A stretch of DNA of 64,000 nt, from NCBI GenBank assembly GCA_029962745.1, contig CM057164.1:27322144-27386143 (forward strand). Reading direction: 5' to 3'. Made by a program: the position numbers and the translations under genes. This document shows positions 59,901 to 64,000 of the stretch, one piece after another. Source of the stretch: Echinometra lucunter. Its lineage: Eukaryota; Echinodermata; Echinoidea; Camarodonta; Echinometridae. Positions within the stretch are counted from its first letter, which is position 1. The number at the start of each line of letters is the position of its first letter. The notes below the pieces were generated by a model. It had not been told where the DNA came from. It did no database searches and saw nothing but the letters and a program-made list of their open reading frames with translations.

Positions 59901-62627
59901 GTAAAACTTTGTGCAAGAATGCTTCACATTCACTTCAGAGCTTCGTATGAAAAAATATTACTTGACCGTATTTTTTGCCCTACGGAATCACTTTTGTTAC
60001 ATGGAAATATGTAACTCTATCTAACTTATGTTAAACAATCAATCAGACAACAACAACATCAACAAAAACAAACAAGCAAACAAACTAAATATCCTGGAAA
60101 ATTGATTCTTAGTTTTGCTGTTTTGTTTATTGATCACATTAAATTTGCTGTGATTTTGTTATAGTTATGTAACTCTATGTACGTTATATATGATATATTT
60201 TTATATCTTTGAAATCCAATCGCATTACACGAGCAACGTAGAACCTGCGATGTAGATTGAAGAATGATGTAAAGCGAAAGTTTCTGAGCGCTCAGTAGTG
60301 GTAGACTGTTCGCACGTCTGGAAATACATTTCGTAACTATTTCGATTATTGGATACGGAATTACCTATCATAGGTTGTCTCATCAATTGTCACCCCTTAA
60401 TTTGCATAGATGCCTCGCGAGTGCTTGCTTCACAGGGTGATCCACACATGGATGACATGGCACGAGATGAAACAATTGTTTCATTTGATTAATTTCACGG
60501 AAATGGAGAGTGCAGTATACAAGGTCATGTAGACCTTTCTATCACAGCCTTAATCTGTGTAAGGAAAAGGGTCATGTTATAAGTATGTTTTATGCGTATA
60601 TCCTATTTATCAGAAATCCCATAATTCATGGAAGGGTGATCCTTATTACAAGTAGCCCATATTAAAGAGAAAAGCATATAATTTGTGATCGTAAAACGTT
60701 GAGCCAAGGTTTTTCAACTCCCAATGAATCGAACCTGTTCTGCGGTTAGAGCATTCTTGTGGTACACACCCATAGTCATGATTACAATGATTGTATGTAA
60801 TCTTATGTAGTCCTGGAATGGTCAATCGGTCAGTTCTGGAATTACATGCCCATCAGACCGCCCCTACTATCCTAAATATTTACAGGTAATTGATACCCAC
60901 GTAACAATTGTAATTTGCCGTGACGTCATCGACCTTTGACCATTGTGTGGTGACCACACAAGAACTGTTAGCGACCTCTTGTTAGCTTTGGGGGAGAAAC
61001 TAAAAAAAAAAAGTGTATCTTTTGGAAACGATAAAAGATTTTTAGTATTACGACCTTAACGTCTTTTTATCACCGACCACAAGTATATACCAGATTCACG
61101 GTTGCGACAGTTGATAACAGTCGCAACTTCTTTAGAGGATTAATAAAAAGTAATTTTGGGGAAATTCGTAAAGAGACTGAAATTATAAGAAAAACGAATA
61201 TAGACCTGTGGAAATAGATTCCGTTTTAACCACGATGAAACTTTTCAAAAGAAAATCAATATGTAATTTGGAGTCATGATAATAAAGCAATATTGATAAA
61301 AGGAATCCCGTCTGTATTCTCGGTTCTCTAATGAATTATGATAAAAGTATGTTCATTTTAAATGCGTCACCATCAGCTTGGCGATTCATAGTCTCCATAA
61401 CAACGGATACTAGTGACATTTTGAATAGTTCTTTTACCAGTCTATGTGCCACCATCCCTTTAAAAATATGTTTATGTATAGCTGTATCATAGAACATATT
61501 CTTTCCACAAAATATTGATTTCCCCCCATGAAAGAAGAACCGTCGAGGTAAAGATTCCCCTTCTCAAAACCTCATCTCCCGTCATTTCTTATCATGCAAG
61601 ACATCTTTTTACAAAGACATCAACCTAGACAAAAGATTATTTTCAAATAAAGCGGTAAATAACAAGCATGACAAGTCAGATGTGTTGCGATGCATCAAAT
61701 TGTGACCACCCATGAATTCTACCGAACTTTATGCTGCCCCCCCCCCTCTCTCTCTCCAAAATGCGATGTTCTCAATCCGAAACTATTGCATTAATACCCA
61801 TCAATCAGAGTATATGGATTAAGTCTTAATGACCGCGTATTGTTTACCACAAAATTGCTGATAATGGTTACCCCCCCCCCTTATAAATTTCGTTGGGGCA
61901 AATCCAAAATCCCCCTTCAATAATGATGAATAACTGACTTTATGATGGTGATTTATATTCTTTTGGTCTACTGAGACAACGATTAAAATACCGGAACGTG
62001 AACTTCTAGCCAAGATATGTCACAAATAACTTTCAGGGCATGTTCAAATTTTTTGTGATTCTTCAAGCTTGGTTTCAAAATTCTTCGAATAAATAGAAAA
62101 AGGAGTGAGTTTGTGATTCTATTTGAAAAATACTTCAATCATACGAAGTTTTTACTCCCTAGTATTATACGTGTATTATAATCTTTTCAATGTAGAAAGG
62201 CACACACAAAAACAATCTCTAACTTCATAACTATGTAATCAAACCTTTTAATTTCGCTTGCTTCATTAAGGAGTGTGTGAAAAAATTTCAAATGTTATTT
62301 ACTATTTTGATAAGTTGGGTAATGGTGATAGCGGATCGACCGGGTGTCTGCCTATCAAGTTTTGGTTTCTTGAGACTTTGAGAGGGGTTTTCTTATTATT
62401 ATGTCATGAGCTTTACCCGTCTCTTTAAACCAAACCACATCTCATGTCGTAAATCTGTTTGATTTACAAGCGATGATATGTCTAGAGATAGGTCATTATG
62501 TCGTCTTCTCAAAACGTCACGTTTCGGATAGAAATGTGTGAAACTTTGCGGTACTCATAACATTCCAATCTCTTTTAATGACATCTCTTCATGAGATAAG
62601 ACGATCTTTTATATGCATTTTTATTAC
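59901..62627. other. No supported gene
   Basis: AT-rich, intron-like sequence with short AC/AACA-rich tracts near 60046-60085 and C runs at about 61737-61746 and 61871-61880. Confidence 0.35.
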
Positions 62628-62780
62628 CTATTAGTCGGAGTTTTCGGAGTATTTCGATACATTCCTGTCTGTTAGTGTTGTTGCCTATTTTGAAAAGACG
62701 GGCTGTATTTTGTTCTTTTTTTATGCTGCCGTTTGACCAGCATGGTTGTGATTTATTTTTGGAAGTCTGCGTTGAGTTTC
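62628..62780 (-). CDS. Candidate exon (TARLFKIGNNTNRQECIEIL...)
   Basis: 153 bp between ATGATGTTAG and a G/GTAATA donor, symmetric phase 1 to 1, 50 codons. The second half reads TARLFKIGNNTNRQECIEIL then RKLRLI and looks helical and natural. The first half is Ser/Asn/Lys-rich. The acceptor has a weak pyrimidine tract. Same strand as the exon at 63821 and may belong to the same gene. No family recognised. Confidence 0.4.
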
Positions 62781-62959
62781 CTAACATCATCCGATGAGAA
62801 ATGCCAACTGTTTTAGGCCTATGATCATTAAGCGAATAAAAGTTGATTTGCTGATAACACAGATTACCTGCCCTTTTCTATCATGCCTACCGTACCTCCA
62901 CCCATCCTCCAGTCATCTACCCCGTCTATTCCGCCCCAAACCCCTTCGTAGTCATAGTG

Positions 62960-63530
62960 TATATTCACCATACTTCGCCAAGCCCTTGTCGTGCTTTTAT
63001 TTAAATAAGCCGGTAACGAATGGGGGGGGGGGGGGCTTCTGGCCGGTGCCCCCCTTTGAAACACAATTACAAATTGTGCCCCTCCTTTGTTAGGACTGAT
63101 ATACATGTATACATAAAGTATATAACATTTGGGGGGAGGGGGAATGTAAGTGAATTTAGAAGGACAAAGTGACGCCCCAAATGTGTGATGCTCCCATTTT
63201 GCCCTTTTGACAAATTTTCTGAGATTTTTACAACCCTCCTTCTTATTTGGACAATCCTGAATCTGCCCCTGAACTGACCAGGAACATCCTCCATACCAGC
63301 TGAACAAACTCACCTCCAGGTTTCGTCAAGGAGTTGGTTTCGTGGTCAAATTCTTAAAAACATACGTCCAGGGCTTCCCCTCTGCCGTGGATGATTCGCA
63401 CGTTCCCAGTTGTTTCAACAGTGCCGTTGTTATATATTTCTCAAAGTGGAACCTCGAAACAATGACCGATAGGGTTACGAGGGGTGTTGACTGAAGGACA
63501 GGGTTATGTACAGCCCCCCCCCCCCCCCAT
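62960..63530. repeat. G/C-homopolymer-bearing repeat region
   Basis: G run at about 63020-63033, GGGGGGAGGGGG at about 63131-63142 and a C run at about 63514-63528. The 149-residue minus-strand frame here is Pro/Gly-biased because of the runs, so I do not call it coding. Confidence 0.5.
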
Positions 63531-63820
63531 TACGTGGCCCAGTTCATTGACCCCCAAAACGGCATTGTAATCCCTAGCTTGTTAGCTACCGACGTGGAGA
63601 AGGAGGGTGGGGTGGAGGACTGGCGGGGAAGAGGGCGTTGGAACTTTACGATCACATCAAACTATCTTTTTTTCTGTGTGTTATCCTGATTTGAAGACGA
63701 ATTGCAGTGTCTCGTGTTTGGAGTTGCATCACTTTGTTAGCCTGTGACTAACCGTAATGCTATTACCGAATTATTGTGGCAACATTGGGTTTCTAGACAA
63801 AACCTCTTGAGTTCTTTTAC

Positions 63821-63934
63821 CTTTGTTTGGTCATTAATAACGATTAATGGTAGAGCATCCAGATCACGAATTAATGGAAAGACGTCATCAATTGTCTTCG
63901 GCTTTCTGTTTCTCGCTCTCGCATTTTGCAGAAC
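63821..63934 (-). CDS. Candidate exon (KTIDDVFPLIRDLDALPLIV)
   Basis: Acceptor TTTCACATGTTTCAG precedes 63934 and donor AAG/GTAAAA follows 63821. The exon is 114 bp, 38 codons, phase 0 to 0: VLQNARARNRKPKTIDDVFP then LIRDLDALPLIVINDQTK. Clean splice signals and a natural peptide make this the best isolated exon of the right flank. Family not recognised; the gene continues past the right edge. Confidence 0.6.
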
Positions 63935-64000
63935 CTGAAACATGTGAAATATTTGAGTGAAAAGCTTATTTTCCACTAATTCAAGAAGGTCCTTTTGTAG

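Noticed and set aside
62864..63313. 149-residue minus frame
   Set aside because: Length depends on poly-G/poly-C runs giving Pro/Gly stretches; part of a repeat region.

Overview
This window is animal nuclear DNA, not bacterial or viral. It is AT-rich, has no long open reading frames apart from a retrotransposon, and its protein-like stretches are short blocks flanked by GT/AG splice signals. It is crowded with terminal-inverted-repeat elements, a tRNA-derived SINE, a CR1/jockey-like LINE, dinucleotide microsatellites and an unusual number of G or C homopolymers. The overall look (CTAGATCTA and TAGGCCTA-rich stretches, the repeat types, a SAMD3-like gene) suggests a marine invertebrate deuterostome, perhaps a sea urchin. 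That is inference; I could not run a search.

Layout. Positions 1-5.5 kb are repeat-rich: a TIR element at 740-1088, one at about 3662-4118, diverged direct repeats at 3.2-5.2 kb, and a dispersed repeat at 5.2-5.46 kb. From 12152 down to 5608, on the minus strand, lies a spliced gene whose exons resemble the SAMD3-like uncharacterised family expanded in fish and invertebrates. Its first exon reads like the start of a SAM domain and is preceded by a CCAAT/E-box/YY1-like promoter block. At least one exon is still missing from the model.

The dominant structural fact is a duplication: 12403-25001 and 25502-38071 are the same ~12.6 kb segment in the same orientation, separated by exactly 500 N. 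One copy ends and the other begins precisely at the gap. This is the signature of two allelic contigs that overlap but were not merged, so the true locus is probably ~13.1 kb shorter. Inside the segment, four short minus-strand blocks with splice-like boundaries and clean reading frames occur in both copies, together with a tRNA-derived SINE and one exon candidate of ambiguous strand.

From 38 kb to the right edge the window is mostly intron or intergenic sequence. It holds isolated candidate exons (plus strand at 40.26, 42.09 and 59.75 kb; minus strand at 62.63 and 63.82 kb), a piggyBac-type MITE with TTAA duplications (40752-41157), a small TIR element (43.16-43.32 kb), a 5'-truncated frameshifted LINE (44151-45889), a ~1 kb long-TIR element (46.46-47.45 kb), two LINE 3' tails, a Tigger/pogo-type MITE with TA duplications (57035-57218), and a cluster of inverted GCACCC motifs (56.09-56.35 kb). 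Exon calls rest on reading frame, splice signals and copy-to-copy conservation only. I see no operon, CRISPR array, rRNA or convincing functional tRNA gene, and no clear evidence of a novel biological system.
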